Positions 50,565-60,135 are shown, counted from the first letter of the stretch. The stretch: 64,000 nt of DNA from Bordetella genomosp. 7 (GCF_002261265.1 NZ_NEVK01000006.1:372001-436000); one strand, 5' to 3'. Notes: generated from the sequence alone by a model not told the origin. Numbers and translations: made by a program.

Positions 50565-51923
50565 CTAGGCCGGACCGGGAACTGCCAGGTCCACCAGCCG
50601 GCGTACGTCGGCCTGGCGATCCAGCTGCCAGCAAGCCGCGATCAGGGCGTCGACCTGCGCCGCCGGCAACATGGTGGCCTGATCCCGGAATTTCTCTTCG
50701 AGCTGCGCGTCGCTCAAGGGGCGACGAAGATTTCCCAGCGCATGCTCCAGCGCCAGGCTGTGCGATTTGCCATCGCGCATCCGGACTTCAACATGCACGC
50801 TGTCTTCGGCTATGGACGCATCCGCTTCGGCGACGACGCACTCGCGCACCTGCCGGACCAGCGGATCGTTTACGGCTTCGTCGGTGAACTCTGCCAGGCC
50901 TGCCTTGCCGCGCGCCAGGCCGATGGCCGCAGCATGATAGACAGAGAACTTCCCTTGCAGACCTTTGCTGATGTCGCGCTGGTCGCACAGATCGCGAACC
51001 AGCGGCGCCACGCGCAAACGCACTGCGGCGACATGGCGCGCGTCGATCTGGTGCGAGCGGCGCAACTGGATGCAGGCGTCTATGGTGGGATGGATGACAA
51101 TGCCGCACGGAAACGGCTTGTAGGTGTTCTGGTGAAAGTGATACTGGCGCCCCAGACCATCGCTGATGACGCGCAGGTCATAGGCGGCGGACTCGACTGC
51201 GGCGAACCCCCGGGGCCCTTCCAGCGCGTGCTCGCCCGCGGTAAAGCCGCGCTGCGCCAGCAACGCCGCAGTATAGCCGCCCTGGGCGGCGCGCCCCGGA
51301 TGGAACGATTTCGCCATCGAACCGAACATCTCGCGCAGGCCCGCCGACTGGGTGGCGGCCAGCCCTATCGCCCATACCATCTGGCGTTCATCAAGGCGCA
51401 ACAGTTTACCGATGGCCACCGCTGCCCCGAACACCCCCACCGATCCGGTGCTGTGCCACCCCGCCTGGTAATGCGCGGGGTACGTGGCGTCGCCAATGCG
51501 GGTAACGACTTCATACCCGAGCGCATAGGCAAGCAGCAGATCCGCCCCCGTGACCGGGTTCATGCTCGCATACGAGAACAGCGCCGACGCCACCGGCGAA
51601 GTGGGATGGATATAGTTGCTGGGCGTCGTGTCGTCGTAGTCGTGGACGTGCGAACTGATTCCGTTGAGCAGCGCGGCCAGCAGGGGATCGGTTTGCCCGG
51701 CGCGGCCCAGCACCCGGGCAGTGGGCGGGCCGGCGTACGGCGCGAGCGCTTCCCATGTGATGGCCATGGCGCGATGGCCGCTGCCGCCCAGCGCACAGCC
51801 CATATAGTTCAACAGCGCGCGCCGCGCTTCGTGCAGGGCGTCGGCCGGAATGTCATCGAGCCTTGCGGCGACCACATAGTCGGCCACTTGCCGCGTCAGG
51901 TCGCGGGTGTCGGTATCGCCCAT
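50565..51923 (-). CDS. MmgE/PrpD family protein
   Basis: 452 residues. DALHEARRALLNYMGCALGGSGH, HVHDYDDTTPSNYIHPTSPVASAL (His/Asp-rich active-site block), GMTKSFHPG-type FGSMAKSFHPGRAAQGG and KPFPCGIVIHPTIDACI. Family includes 2-methylcitrate and immune-responsive cis-aconitate enzymes. Probably a dehydratase, decarboxylase or epimerase of a tricarboxylate-like acid. Divergent from the MFS gene. Confidence 0.9.
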   Translation of the reverse strand: MGDTDTRDLTRQVADYVVAARLDDIPADALHEARRALLNYMGCALGGSGHRAMAITWEALAPYAGPPTARVLGRAGQTDPLLAALLNGISSHVHDYDDTTPSNYIHPTSPVASALFSYASMNPVTGADLLLAYALGYEVVTRIGDATYPAHYQAGWHSTGSVGVFGAAVAIGKLLRLDERQMVWAIGLAATQSAGLREMFGSMAKSFHPGRAAQGGYTAALLAQRGFTAGEHALEGPRGFAAVESAAYDLRVISDGLGRQYHFHQNTYKPFPCGIVIHPTIDACIQLRRSHQIDARHVAAVRLRVAPLVRDLCDQRDISKGLQGKFSVYHAAAIGLARGKAGLAEFTDEAVNDPLVRQVRECVVAEADASIAEDSVHVEVRMRDGKSHSLALEHALGNLRRPLSDAQLEEKFRDQATMLPAAQVDALIAACWQLDRQADVRRLVDLAVPGPA

Positions 51924-52209
51924 GGCGGTTTGTCTCCGGGTCCGGCCGGTCTGGCGCCGGCCGTATCTAGCAAGGGCGGCAGCTCGCCCATGCTGCCGAT
52001 CATAAGGATCTGGCCGTCAATGTGTCAATATGATTGTATGATGATTAGATGAATTTCTGCCCGGCCGGCTTGCCTGCGGCGGCCTTCGCGGCATCGGCGG
52101 CGCGGCGAGTGTTCGCCTAACGGACAAGCGCGAGCACGGCCCACCGAAATCATCGACAATCTGGCCTGCACACAGGCCACATGGTGGCCAATACCATCCG
52201 GAGACAACG

Positions 52210-53472
52210 TTGGGCGCGGTAAGAACAAGCTGGTATTTTGGTTGGAACATTGTGGCCGCGGCCACGCTGCTGACGCTGCTGACTGTAGGCATGCGCATGG
52301 GGGTGGGGCCCTTGTTCCTGCCCATGGCCGAAGACCTGGGGTTCACCCGCAGCCTGCTGTCGGCGATCGTGGCCATCGGCATGCTTTGCTATGGCCTTGC
52401 CATGCCCGTGGCCGGCATGCTGGTGGCGCGCCACGGCACCCGGTTCGTGTTGCTGCTGGGCACGGCCATCGTCGTGGCATCTACGTTCTGGACAGTCAAT
52501 GCAAGCGGGCCGGTCAGCTTCTTCCTGGCTTTTGGCGTGCTGCTGTCGGTAGGCCTGGGCTTTACCAGTCCGGTTGCCCTGACGCCGGTGCTTACCCGCT
52601 GGTTCACGCGGCGGCGGGGCATGGCGCTGTTCTTCCTGTCCACCGGGTCCATGGCGGGCATCGCAGTCATGACGCCGGCCCTGGCCTATGCAGTTCAGGC
52701 CACCGACTGGCGCACGACCCTCGTGGGCTTTGCCGGGGTCTTTACGGTATTGGTCGTGCCGGTGGCACTGTTTGTAATGCGCGACCAGGCGCCGGCCAAC
52801 ACCGACCTGACGCCCGAGCAGATCGCCGCCCGCCCCACCCCTCGCCGCGGCGATCCCGTGCCCGAAAGCCTGAGTTTTCGCGCCGCGACGCGTACGGCGC
52901 CCTTCTGGAAAATCACCCTGGGGCTGTTTGCCTGCGGCTACAGCATGAACCTGCTGGGCACTCATGGCATGCCCATGCTCATGGACCACGGCTTTGACGC
53001 CACCACCAGTTCGCTGGGCATCGGCATGATCGGGCTGGTGGCGATCTTCAGCACGCTGGTGCTCGGGCGCCTGTCGGACGTGCTGCCGCGCCGCAAGATC
53101 CTCGCCGCCATCTACCTGATCCGAGGCCTGGGTTTTTTTGCCCTGCTGGTCGTGGGCACGCACTGGGAACTGTACATGGCCGCCGCCATCGGGGGCATCG
53201 TATGGGCGGGCAGCATCGCCGTTTCGTCGGCCATCCTGGCCGATATCTACGGCGTTCGCCTGGTGGGCGTGCTGTATGGCTGCGCGTATCTGGGCCACCA
53301 GGTCGGCGGCATGATCAGCTCGTGGCTGGGAGGCTGGGGGTACGAAACATTCGGAACCCACTGGGTGGCCTTCAGCAGCGCGGGCCTGCTGCTGATGCTG
53401 GCCGCATGGATTTCGATGCGCCTGCCGTCCCAGGGTTTCACCCTGATGGCGCCTGCCCGCATGGCGCATTGA
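52210..53472 (+). CDS. MFS transporter
   Basis: 420 residues from TTG 52210, twelve predicted membrane segments. MFS loop motif LGRLSDVLPRRKILAAIYL between helices 8 and 9, and first-half segment PVAGMLVARHGTRFVLLLGTA. OFA/oxalate-formate-like group by general pattern. Likely imports a carboxylate used by neighbouring enzymes. The 286-bp gap before it shows nothing beyond AT-rich stretches. Confidence 0.87.
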   Translation: MGAVRTSWYFGWNIVAAATLLTLLTVGMRMGVGPLFLPMAEDLGFTRSLLSAIVAIGMLCYGLAMPVAGMLVARHGTRFVLLLGTAIVVASTFWTVNASGPVSFFLAFGVLLSVGLGFTSPVALTPVLTRWFTRRRGMALFFLSTGSMAGIAVMTPALAYAVQATDWRTTLVGFAGVFTVLVVPVALFVMRDQAPANTDLTPEQIAARPTPRRGDPVPESLSFRAATRTAPFWKITLGLFACGYSMNLLGTHGMPMLMDHGFDATTSSLGIGMIGLVAIFSTLVLGRLSDVLPRRKILAAIYLIRGLGFFALLVVGTHWELYMAAAIGGIVWAGSIAVSSAILADIYGVRLVGVLYGCAYLGHQVGGMISSWLGGWGYETFGTHWVAFSSAGLLLMLAAWISMRLPSQGFTLMAPARMAH

Positions 53473-53484
53473 TGCGCGCGGGCT

Positions 53485-55404
53485 TCAGCCTTGCGGTGAA
53501 TTCACCCATCGCCACAAGGTGGCGCGGCTGATCCCCAGCTCGCTTGCCGCCGCCTGGCGGCTGCCGCCGCACCGCCGCAGCGCCTGCAAGGCCAGATCCC
53601 GCCGCGACATCGGGTGGCCATCGCGGCCATCGGCGGCCGCGTACAGTTCGGGGCAATCGTGGCGCAGGGCGTCATGGTCCAGGTCGGCGGCGTCGGGGTA
53701 TTGCATCAGAAACACCGCGATGCGCTCGCACATGTTTTCGAGTTCGCGCACATTGCCGGGCCAGGCATAGCGCCGCAGCCGCGGCACCCAGGGCGCGATA
53801 AGCCCGGCCGCGTCGCGCGGCTCGCCCAGGCGGCCAAGGCAGCGCTCTACCAGTACCTCCGCCAGGCGCGCAATGTCGTCGCGGCGATCGCGCAGGGCAG
53901 GCACCTCGAGCCGCAGCGTATTGATGCGGTAATACAGGTCCTGGCGGAACTGGCGCCGCGCCACCATGTCGTGCAGGGGCTGGTGGGTCGCCGCGATGAT
54001 GCGTACGTCCACCGGTATGGCTGCCGTCGCCCCCAGGCGGGTCACCTCGCGTTCCTGCAGCACCCTCAGCAGGCGGCTTTGCAGCGGCAGGGGCATGTCG
54101 CCGACCTCGTCCAGGAAAAGGGTTCCGGTGTGAGCGGCCTCGAACAGGCCCGGCTTGCCGCCGCGGCGCGAGCCGGTAAAAGCGCCCTCTTCGTAGCCGA
54201 ACAACTCGCTTTCCAGCAGCGATTCGGGAAACGCCGCACAGTTGACCGCCACGAACGGCCGGTCGGCGCGCCGGCTTTCGTTATGGATAGCCTGCGCGAA
54301 CAGTTCCTTGCCCACGCCGCTTTCGCCGCTGACCAGCACGGTCAGGTCGGTTTGCGCGTAGCGGCGCGCGGTCTCGATGGCGCGCAGAAAGCGGGGGCTC
54401 TGGCCGATGAGTTCGTGGAACCGGTACTTGGCGATGTTCTGCCTGCGGCGCTGCTGCACCCGCAGGCTGGTGTCCGCTTCGTGGATGCGTCCCGCGTCGT
54501 ACAGCGTCAATGCCGCGCCCACCACCGCGCCGCGTTCGCGTATGGGGCTGCGGTTGGCCACCCAGTCGCGGCCGCCCAGCCTGAGCAGGCGCGCGCTTTC
54601 ACCCTGGCCGGTTTCAAGCGTGGCGCGCAGGGTCAGGCCCCGGCCCAGCTGCTCCAGCGGCTGGCCCAGCATTGCGCCGTTGTCCAGGTCGAGCAGCCGC
54701 TGCATCGAAGGGTTGACCGCAATGATGCGATGGTCGCGGTCTACCGCAAGCACGGCGTCCTGCAAGCTGTGCAGCACGCCGTTGAGTTGTTCGTATCGCC
54801 CGGCTTCCAGCCGCGCCACGCGCGCCAGTTCCAGCGCGTCTTCGAACCCTTTTCGCACGCTGGCCAGCGAATATGCCAGCAGGCCATGCAGGCCGGCCTG
54901 TTCAGCCAGCTCGACCACCAGGCTGGACCCGACGATCACCTGGAAGTCGTCGCGCCGCAGTTGCTCGAAGCGCTGTCGCGCGTCGTCGGGCGTCTGGTAA
55001 GCATGCTGGGCAATCTCGATGTTGAGCAGGTCTTTCACGGCGTCAAGCTCGGGAATGGTGCGCCCATACATCACGACGCCCACGCGGTCCGCAATGCGCC
55101 GCGCCTTGATCAGCGCCTGCAGAATATCGAAACCGCCCAGCTGTATGGTGGCCACGGGCGCCTGCAGGCCGGCGCGCAGGATGCTGGCGTTCGAGCCCGC
55201 GCTGACAAAAGCATCGGCCAGCCCGCGGCGTATCCGGTCCTGTGCTATGGCCAGCGCGCCGCCGAACGTGCCGTCCACCACTTCGATATGGGCACGGCCC
55301 GTGTATTCGGCCACAACAGGCATGGCGAGCTCGCGTATCTGCTTGTAGCTCAGGAAGCACAGGCGCGGCAGGTCGGTACGGGCCGCGGACTCGGTATAGG
55401 GCAT
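53485..55404 (-). CDS. PrpR-type sigma-54-dependent activator
   Basis: 639 residues. N-terminal PrpR_N effector domain (about 10-190), PAS-like region (about 205-320: LQDAVLAVDRDHRIIAVNPSMQRLLD), AAA+ domain with Walker A SGESGVGKE, sigma-54 contact GYEEGAFTGSRRGG, and Walker B TGTLFLDEVGDMP, then a Fis-type HTH (ALQALRRCGGSRQAAASELGISRATLWRWV). Divergent from the second CoA-transferase operon, whose promoter is sigma-54 type, so it is the likely activator. Confidence 0.95.
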   Translation of the reverse strand: MPYTESAARTDLPRLCFLSYKQIRELAMPVVAEYTGRAHIEVVDGTFGGALAIAQDRIRRGLADAFVSAGSNASILRAGLQAPVATIQLGGFDILQALIKARRIADRVGVVMYGRTIPELDAVKDLLNIEIAQHAYQTPDDARQRFEQLRRDDFQVIVGSSLVVELAEQAGLHGLLAYSLASVRKGFEDALELARVARLEAGRYEQLNGVLHSLQDAVLAVDRDHRIIAVNPSMQRLLDLDNGAMLGQPLEQLGRGLTLRATLETGQGESARLLRLGGRDWVANRSPIRERGAVVGAALTLYDAGRIHEADTSLRVQQRRRQNIAKYRFHELIGQSPRFLRAIETARRYAQTDLTVLVSGESGVGKELFAQAIHNESRRADRPFVAVNCAAFPESLLESELFGYEEGAFTGSRRGGKPGLFEAAHTGTLFLDEVGDMPLPLQSRLLRVLQEREVTRLGATAAIPVDVRIIAATHQPLHDMVARRQFRQDLYYRINTLRLEVPALRDRRDDIARLAEVLVERCLGRLGEPRDAAGLIAPWVPRLRRYAWPGNVRELENMCERIAVFLMQYPDAADLDHDALRHDCPELYAAADGRDGHPMSRRDLALQALRRCGGSRQAAASELGISRATLWRWVNSPQG

Positions 55405-55417
55405 GGGCGCTGTATCA

Positions 55418-55464
55418 ATGAAACATACATGTGTTTCATCAATGTCTCATGAAACACGTGTTAT
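55418..55464. promoter_or_regulatory. Palindromic operator pair for the PrpR-type activator
   Basis: A perfect inverted repeat ATGAAACA-6 bp-TGTTTCAT at 55418-55439 and a second, weaker ATGAAACAcgTGTTAT at 55449-55464, 31 bp apart, about three helical turns. They lie 14 bases from the regulator start and ~80 bp upstream of the sigma-54 promoter, correct for an upstream activating sequence. Confidence 0.8.
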
Positions 55465-55518
55465 GGCCAGAACCAGAAAAAATTCCGCCAAATCAAGATC
55501 TTAAAGAGCGCTGTGAAT

Positions 55519-55534
55519 TGGCACGAACCTTGCT
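55519..55534 (+). promoter_or_regulatory. Sigma-54 (-24/-12) promoter
   Basis: TGGCACGAACCTTGCT matches the consensus TGGCACG-N4-TTGCW exactly, GG at 55520-55521 and GC at 55532-55533. It precedes the CoA-transferase start (55578) and faces the divergent sigma-54 activator gene. Confidence 0.92.
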
Positions 55535-55577
55535 TTGCCCAGGCATCCACCCGCCACGCAACACGCAGGAGATCGAT

Positions 55578-56774
55578 TTGGCGCTTGAACACATCACCGT
55601 ACTGGACCTGACCCACATGCTGTCCGGCCCCTACGGCACCATGCTGCTTGCCGACCTGGGCGCGCGTACCATCAAGGTCGAGCCGCCCGGCCACGGAGAA
55701 GGGACGCGCCGGCTGCTGGAAAGCGATCCCGACTATTCCCGCGACGGCATGGGCGCGTACTACCTGACGCTGAACCGGAACAAGCACAGCGTGTGCATCG
55801 ACCTGAAAAGCGAAGCGGGCCTGGCCGTGTTCAAAGACCTGGTACGCAGCGCCGACGTGGTTTTCGACAATTTCAGTGTGGGCGTCACCCAGCGTCTAGG
55901 CATCGATTACGCATCGCTGAGCGCGATCAACCCGCGCATCATCACCTGCTCGGTGACCGGGTTCGGCAGCACCGGGCCCGATACGCAGCGTCCCGCGTTC
56001 GACCAGGTGGTACAGGCGATGGGAGGCGGCATGTCCATCACGGGCACACCCGAGCAAGGCCCCACCCGCAGCGGCATACCGATAGGCGACCTGGGTGGCG
56101 GCTTGTTCGGCGCCATCGGCGTGCTGGCCGCCATCGCCGAGCGCGAGCGCACCGGGCGCGGCCAGCATGTGGATGTGTCGATGCTGGACGCGCAGATCTC
56201 GTTGCTGAACTACATGGCCACCATGCACCTGATGTCCGGCATCGTGCCCGCCGGCATAGGCAACGGCCACTTCGTGCACGTGCCATACAACAGCTACCCG
56301 ACCGCGGATGGCCACATCATCGTGGCATGCATCGGCGATGCCTTCTGGCAGCGGTTCCTGGACTGCATCGACCTTCCCGCCCTGCGCAAGCCCGAATACG
56401 ACAGGCAACCCGGACGCTATGCGGCCAAGGCCGAGATCGACGCCATTGTCAGCGCGGAACTGCGCACGCGGCCCACCGCCTACTGGCTGGAAAAACTGTC
56501 TGCGGCGCGCATCCCGTGCGGCCCGGTCAATAATTTTCAGCAAGCGTTGGCCGACACGCAGGTGCGCGCGCGCGGCATGGTAGTGGATGTGACATTGAAA
56601 TCGGGCACGACGATCCAGATGCCCGGCAACCCGGTGAAGTTGTCTGCCGCCGCACAGGAATCGTTTGCCGCGCCCCCGCAACTGGGCGAACACACCGATA
56701 CCGTGTTGGGCGCGCTGCCCGGCTATGGCCGCGAACGGCTTGCGGCGTTGCGCGCGGCCGGCGCCATCGAATAA
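55578..56774 (+). CDS. CaiB/BaiF CoA-transferase, second copy
   Basis: 398 residues from TTG 55578, chosen because AGGAG lies ~6 bases upstream and it falls after the sigma-54 promoter; the earlier frame start at 55431 would precede the promoter. MALEHITVLDLTHMLSGPYGTMLLADLGARTIKVE, CSVTGFGSTGPDTQRPAFDQVVQAMGG (catalytic Asp). Only moderate resemblance to the copy at 47.3 kb. Confidence 0.92.
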   Translation: MALEHITVLDLTHMLSGPYGTMLLADLGARTIKVEPPGHGEGTRRLLESDPDYSRDGMGAYYLTLNRNKHSVCIDLKSEAGLAVFKDLVRSADVVFDNFSVGVTQRLGIDYASLSAINPRIITCSVTGFGSTGPDTQRPAFDQVVQAMGGGMSITGTPEQGPTRSGIPIGDLGGGLFGAIGVLAAIAERERTGRGQHVDVSMLDAQISLLNYMATMHLMSGIVPAGIGNGHFVHVPYNSYPTADGHIIVACIGDAFWQRFLDCIDLPALRKPEYDRQPGRYAAKAEIDAIVSAELRTRPTAYWLEKLSAARIPCGPVNNFQQALADTQVRARGMVVDVTLKSGTTIQMPGNPVKLSAAAQESFAAPPQLGEHTDTVLGALPGYGRERLAALRAAGAIE

Positions 56775-56782
56775 GGCCAGGT

Positions 56783-57721
56783 ATGAGCATGAATCCGGAT
56801 ACGCTGATCATTACCGATGTCGCGCCGCGCGACGGTTTGCAGAACCAGCAGGTGGCCGTGCCCACCGAGGCCAAGCTCGAACTGATCCGGCTGCTGCATG
56901 CCGCCGGCGTGGCCAGCGTGGAAGCCACCAGTTTCGTCTCGCCCAAGGCGGTTCCCCAGATGGCCGATGCGGCCGAACTCATGGAGCATGTGCATCGCGA
57001 GTTGCCCGGCCTGCGCGCATCCGCCCTGGTGCCGAACCTGAAGGGGCTGCAGCGCGCCCAAGCCGCAGGCGTGCGCGAGGTGGCGGTGGTGCTTTCCGCC
57101 ACCGAAACCATGAACCTGAAGAACATCAACATGGGGCTCGCGCAGGCTACCGAAGTGTGTGAAGAAACCCTGCTGGCGGCACGCAAGATGGGATTGCGCA
57201 CGCGTGCCTACGTCGCCGTCGCTTTCGACTGCCCGTTCGAAGGCCCCACCGCGCCGGACACCGTATTGCGCCTTGCGGCCGCCATGCACCGGGCCGGCGC
57301 CGACGAAATCGTGATCGCCGACACCATCGGCTCGGCTGCGCCCGGCAGGGTCAAGACGCACTTCGAGGCCTTGCGGCAGGCGGTGCCGGTGGATCAGCTT
57401 GCCGCGCATTTCCACGACACACGCGGCCTGGCGGCCGCCAATGCATGGGCCGCGATCGAGGCCGGCGTGCGGCGCCTGGACGCCAGCGTCGGCGGCATAG
57501 GCGGCTGCCCGTTCGCCCCGGGCGCTGCCGGCAACGCCGCCACCGAAGATCTGGTCCTGATGGCCGAAGGCAGCGGCCTGGCCACACAAATTTCATTGCC
57601 CGGCCTGCTGCAGGCGGTAGCCTATGCCGAAGCAAGACTGGGCATGAACCTTGGCGGACGCAGCATCAAATGGCTGCGCCGCCGGTACGCCGGCCCCGAA
57701 GCCGCGCCGGCGCGGACATAA
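56783..57721 (+). CDS. HMG-CoA lyase-like enzyme, second copy
   Basis: 312 residues. ITDVAPRDGLQNQQ, VEATSFVSPKAVPQMADAAELM, LAAHFHDTRGLA and GGIGGCPFAPGAAGN with catalytic Cys. Same length as the 46.3-kb copy. 8 bases after the CoA-transferase. Here it follows the CoA-transferase, whereas in the first module it precedes it. Confidence 0.93.
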   Translation: MSMNPDTLIITDVAPRDGLQNQQVAVPTEAKLELIRLLHAAGVASVEATSFVSPKAVPQMADAAELMEHVHRELPGLRASALVPNLKGLQRAQAAGVREVAVVLSATETMNLKNINMGLAQATEVCEETLLAARKMGLRTRAYVAVAFDCPFEGPTAPDTVLRLAAAMHRAGADEIVIADTIGSAAPGRVKTHFEALRQAVPVDQLAAHFHDTRGLAAANAWAAIEAGVRRLDASVGGIGGCPFAPGAAGNAATEDLVLMAEGSGLATQISLPGLLQAVAYAEARLGMNLGGRSIKWLRRRYAGPEAAPART

Positions 57722-57773
57722 GCCGCACACGATTCGCGACTTGCTCAAACGACAACAACCAGGAGACTCCCTT

Positions 57774-58787
57774 ATGCAAGCAACCCGCCTTTTTCACCGC
57801 CGCGCCATTCTGCGGGGCGCACTGGCGCCCCTGTGCGCCCTGCTGACCGTGGGCGCACCGGCAGCGCATGCGACGGAAACTGCGCAACAGTATCCGTCGC
57901 GCGCCATACGCCTGATCGTGCCGTTCGCGCCCGGCGGCGTGACCGATACCGGCGCGCGCCTGGTGGCCGACAAGCTGGGCCAGCGCCTGGGGCAGCAAGT
58001 CATCGTGGACAACAAGCCGGGCGCCTCGGGCAATATCGGCACCCAGATGGCGGCGCAGGCCACACCCGACGGATATACCCTGGTGGTGGGTTTTGACGGC
58101 ACGCTGGTCATCAACCCGCACGTACACCGCAATATCCCCTTCGATACGCTCAAAGACCTGGCCCCGGTCAGCAAAATCGGCGATGCCGCCCTGATCATCG
58201 TGGCCAACCCGTCGCTTCCGGCCAACAACCTGCAAGAGTTGATCGCGTACTCTAAATCGCATTCCAACGGCGTGTCGTATGGCAGCGCGGGCGTCGGCAG
58301 TACGCCGCACCTTGCCGGCGAGCTCCTGCGCCAGCGCACGGGAGCCAAGCTGGTGCACATCCCGTACAAGGGCGGCGGCCAGGCCATGGCCGACGTGGTA
58401 GGAGGCTCGCTTCCGCTGTTGTATACGGCCGTGGCCGGCGCGTATCCTTATGTCGAGCGCAAGCAGATCAAGGCCATCGCCGTCAGCACCGATAAACGCC
58501 TTGCGTCTTTGCCGGATGTTCCTACTGTGCAGGAATCCGGCGTGCCGGACTTTATCGCCAACTCGTGGATCGGCATCCTTGCGCCGGCCGGAACTCCTGA
58601 TGACATCGTGGCCAAGCTGCAAGGCGAAATCCGTGCGGTCGTGAATGCGCCCGATATCCGGGAGCGGCTGGCCGGACTGGGCATCACCGCATCGGGCAAT
58701 ACGCCTGCCGAGTTCCGCAAGCAGATCGCCAGCGACCTGGCCATGTACGAGGACATCGTCAAGAAAGCGCAGATCCGCGCCGATTGA
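57774..58787 (+). CDS. Bug-type tripartite-tricarboxylate receptor, second copy
   Basis: 337 residues from ATG 57774. Signal sequence with an RR pair (FHRRAILRGALAPLCALLTVGAPAAHA) that could use Tat. YPSRAIRLIVPFAPGGVTDTGARLVADKLG, VHIPYKGGGQAMADVVGGSLP. Ends the sigma-54-controlled operon. Confidence 0.94.
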   Translation: MQATRLFHRRAILRGALAPLCALLTVGAPAAHATETAQQYPSRAIRLIVPFAPGGVTDTGARLVADKLGQRLGQQVIVDNKPGASGNIGTQMAAQATPDGYTLVVGFDGTLVINPHVHRNIPFDTLKDLAPVSKIGDAALIIVANPSLPANNLQELIAYSKSHSNGVSYGSAGVGSTPHLAGELLRQRTGAKLVHIPYKGGGQAMADVVGGSLPLLYTAVAGAYPYVERKQIKAIAVSTDKRLASLPDVPTVQESGVPDFIANSWIGILAPAGTPDDIVAKLQGEIRAVVNAPDIRERLAGLGITASGNTPAEFRKQIASDLAMYEDIVKKAQIRAD

Positions 58788-58812
58788 CGCCAGCGCCGCC
58801 GCAGGCCGGGCG

Positions 58813-59463
58813 TCACGCCACGCCGGCCAGCGGCAGCGAGCGCGGGCCATGGGGGGTCTGGATGTCTGCGGACAGCCGCAGCGCCTGGCCTGCCGGCAGG
58901 CCATGCACGCAGACCGGGCCGTCAAAGGCCAGCGCATCCAGCAGCCGACGCACCCGTGAGGGTTCGGGATGATAGACATCGAGCCGCCGCAATGTACACC
59001 CCAGGTCATCGAGCATGCTGGCCGGATGCGGCGCGCTATCCCATTGGATCAGCGCCGGGGCAGCGCCGCCTTCAGGCAGCGCGCCGTCAACCGGAATAGT
59101 GATGCGCCAGGCCAGCGCGCCGCGCGTCATCGGTTCGATCTCGCCGGGCACCGCGCCGCAGGCGGCTCGGGCGGCAACAATATCGTCGGTGCGGGCCACC
59201 CAGGCAGCCAGCCGCGGCGCAGTATCCGGGCCGATGGTATCCAGGGCAAACCACCGCGCGCGCCCCGGAGGCTGGGCGTCGGGGTCGGGCGCGATGACTT
59301 CCAGGTAGACGTTCTCGCCCAGCCGCATCAAGAGATTGTGCGTGCCCATGCGAGGATGCGCGCCGCCCGGCTGCGGACGCACGCCCAATGCGCGCTCGAC
59401 ATAATCCGCCCCGCTTGCCAGGTCGGGCGCAACAACAGCAATGTGATCCAGGAACGTTTTCAT
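58813..59463 (-). CDS. VOC/glyoxalase-like domain protein
   Basis: 216 residues: MKTFLDHIAVVAPDLASGADYVERALGVRPQPGGAHPRMGTHNLLMRLGENVYLEVIAPDP is the Glyoxalase_3-like N-terminus with metal-type His and Glu. C-terminal half degenerate. Convergent to the Bug gene. Activity unknown. Confidence 0.88.
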   Translation of the reverse strand: MKTFLDHIAVVAPDLASGADYVERALGVRPQPGGAHPRMGTHNLLMRLGENVYLEVIAPDPDAQPPGRARWFALDTIGPDTAPRLAAWVARTDDIVAARAACGAVPGEIEPMTRGALAWRITIPVDGALPEGGAAPALIQWDSAPHPASMLDDLGCTLRRLDVYHPEPSRVRRLLDALAFDGPVCVHGLPAGQALRLSADIQTPHGPRSLPLAGVA

Positions 59464-59562
59464 GGCAATACCCGATGATCCCGCCCGCGACGCGTCAGTC
59501 CGCGAACGATACTTGAGATGATGGCCGTGCGACTAGCGACTATCTGCAAATCTTTGCGGTCG

Positions 59563-60121
59563 ATGTCTGACACCACGGTGTCAGACACCCCAAGGCGCCG
59601 CGCAAGATACCCCAGCACAGCTCGCGATCGTTGTCTGACACCTCGGTGTCAGACACCCCCAGGCTCAACATCCCCGGCTCCTCCGCAGGAAGTCCCCGAG
59701 GACACCGATTGGTGTCTGACACCTCGGTGTCAGACACCCCTGGCGCCGCGCACGATACCCCAGCACAGCTCGCGATCGGTGTCTGACACCTTGGTGTCAG
59801 ACACCCCATGGCGCCGCACACGATACCCCAGCACAGCTCGCGATCGGTGTCTGACACCTTGGTGTCAGACACCCCTGGCGCCGCACACGATACCCCAGCA
59901 CAGCTCGCGATCGGTGTCTGACACCGCGGTGTCAGACACCCCAAGGCGCCGCACACGATACCCCAGCACGGCTCGCGATCGGTGTCTGACACCTCGGTGT
60001 CAGACACCCCTGGCGCCGCGCAAGATACCCCAGCACAGCTCGCGGTCGGTGTCTGACACCCCCAGGCTCAACATCCCCGGCTCCTCCGCAGGAAGTCCCT
60101 GAGGACACGGCCGGTGTCAGT
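59563..60121. repeat. Tandem array of ~67-bp units carrying GGTGTCTGACACC(T/G/A)(C/T)GGTGTCAGACACC palindromes
   Basis: Seven palindromic copies and a final half-palindrome, most in a unit of ~67-68 bp with a GCGCCGC(A/G)CA...GATACCCCAGCACAGCTCGCGATC linker. Copies differ mainly in the two central bases of the palindrome. Two units have an alternative CCCAGGCTCAACATCCCCGG linker, one at each end. Occupies nearly all of the 672-bp gap; no gene is supported in it. Palindrome ends match the array near 43 kb. Confidence 0.93.
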
Positions 60122-60135
60122 CCGCCGGCTACTGG

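Noticed and set aside
52150-53469. Long minus-strand frame opposite the MFS transporter
   Set aside because: High-GC shadow rich in His, Gln, Arg and Gly; the plus frame has twelve membrane segments. The same applies to long antisense frames at 34634-36079, 44581-46140, 48170-49453 and 53614-55452.
59518-60102. Long open frames across the palindrome array on both strands
   Set aside because: They simply translate the repeat (SDT-rich repeats such as CLTPRCQTP); no start signals or domain.
59563-60121. CRISPR array
   Set aside because: Units are 67 bp, the repeat is a symmetric palindrome, and the linkers are themselves repeated rather than unique spacers. No cas genes.
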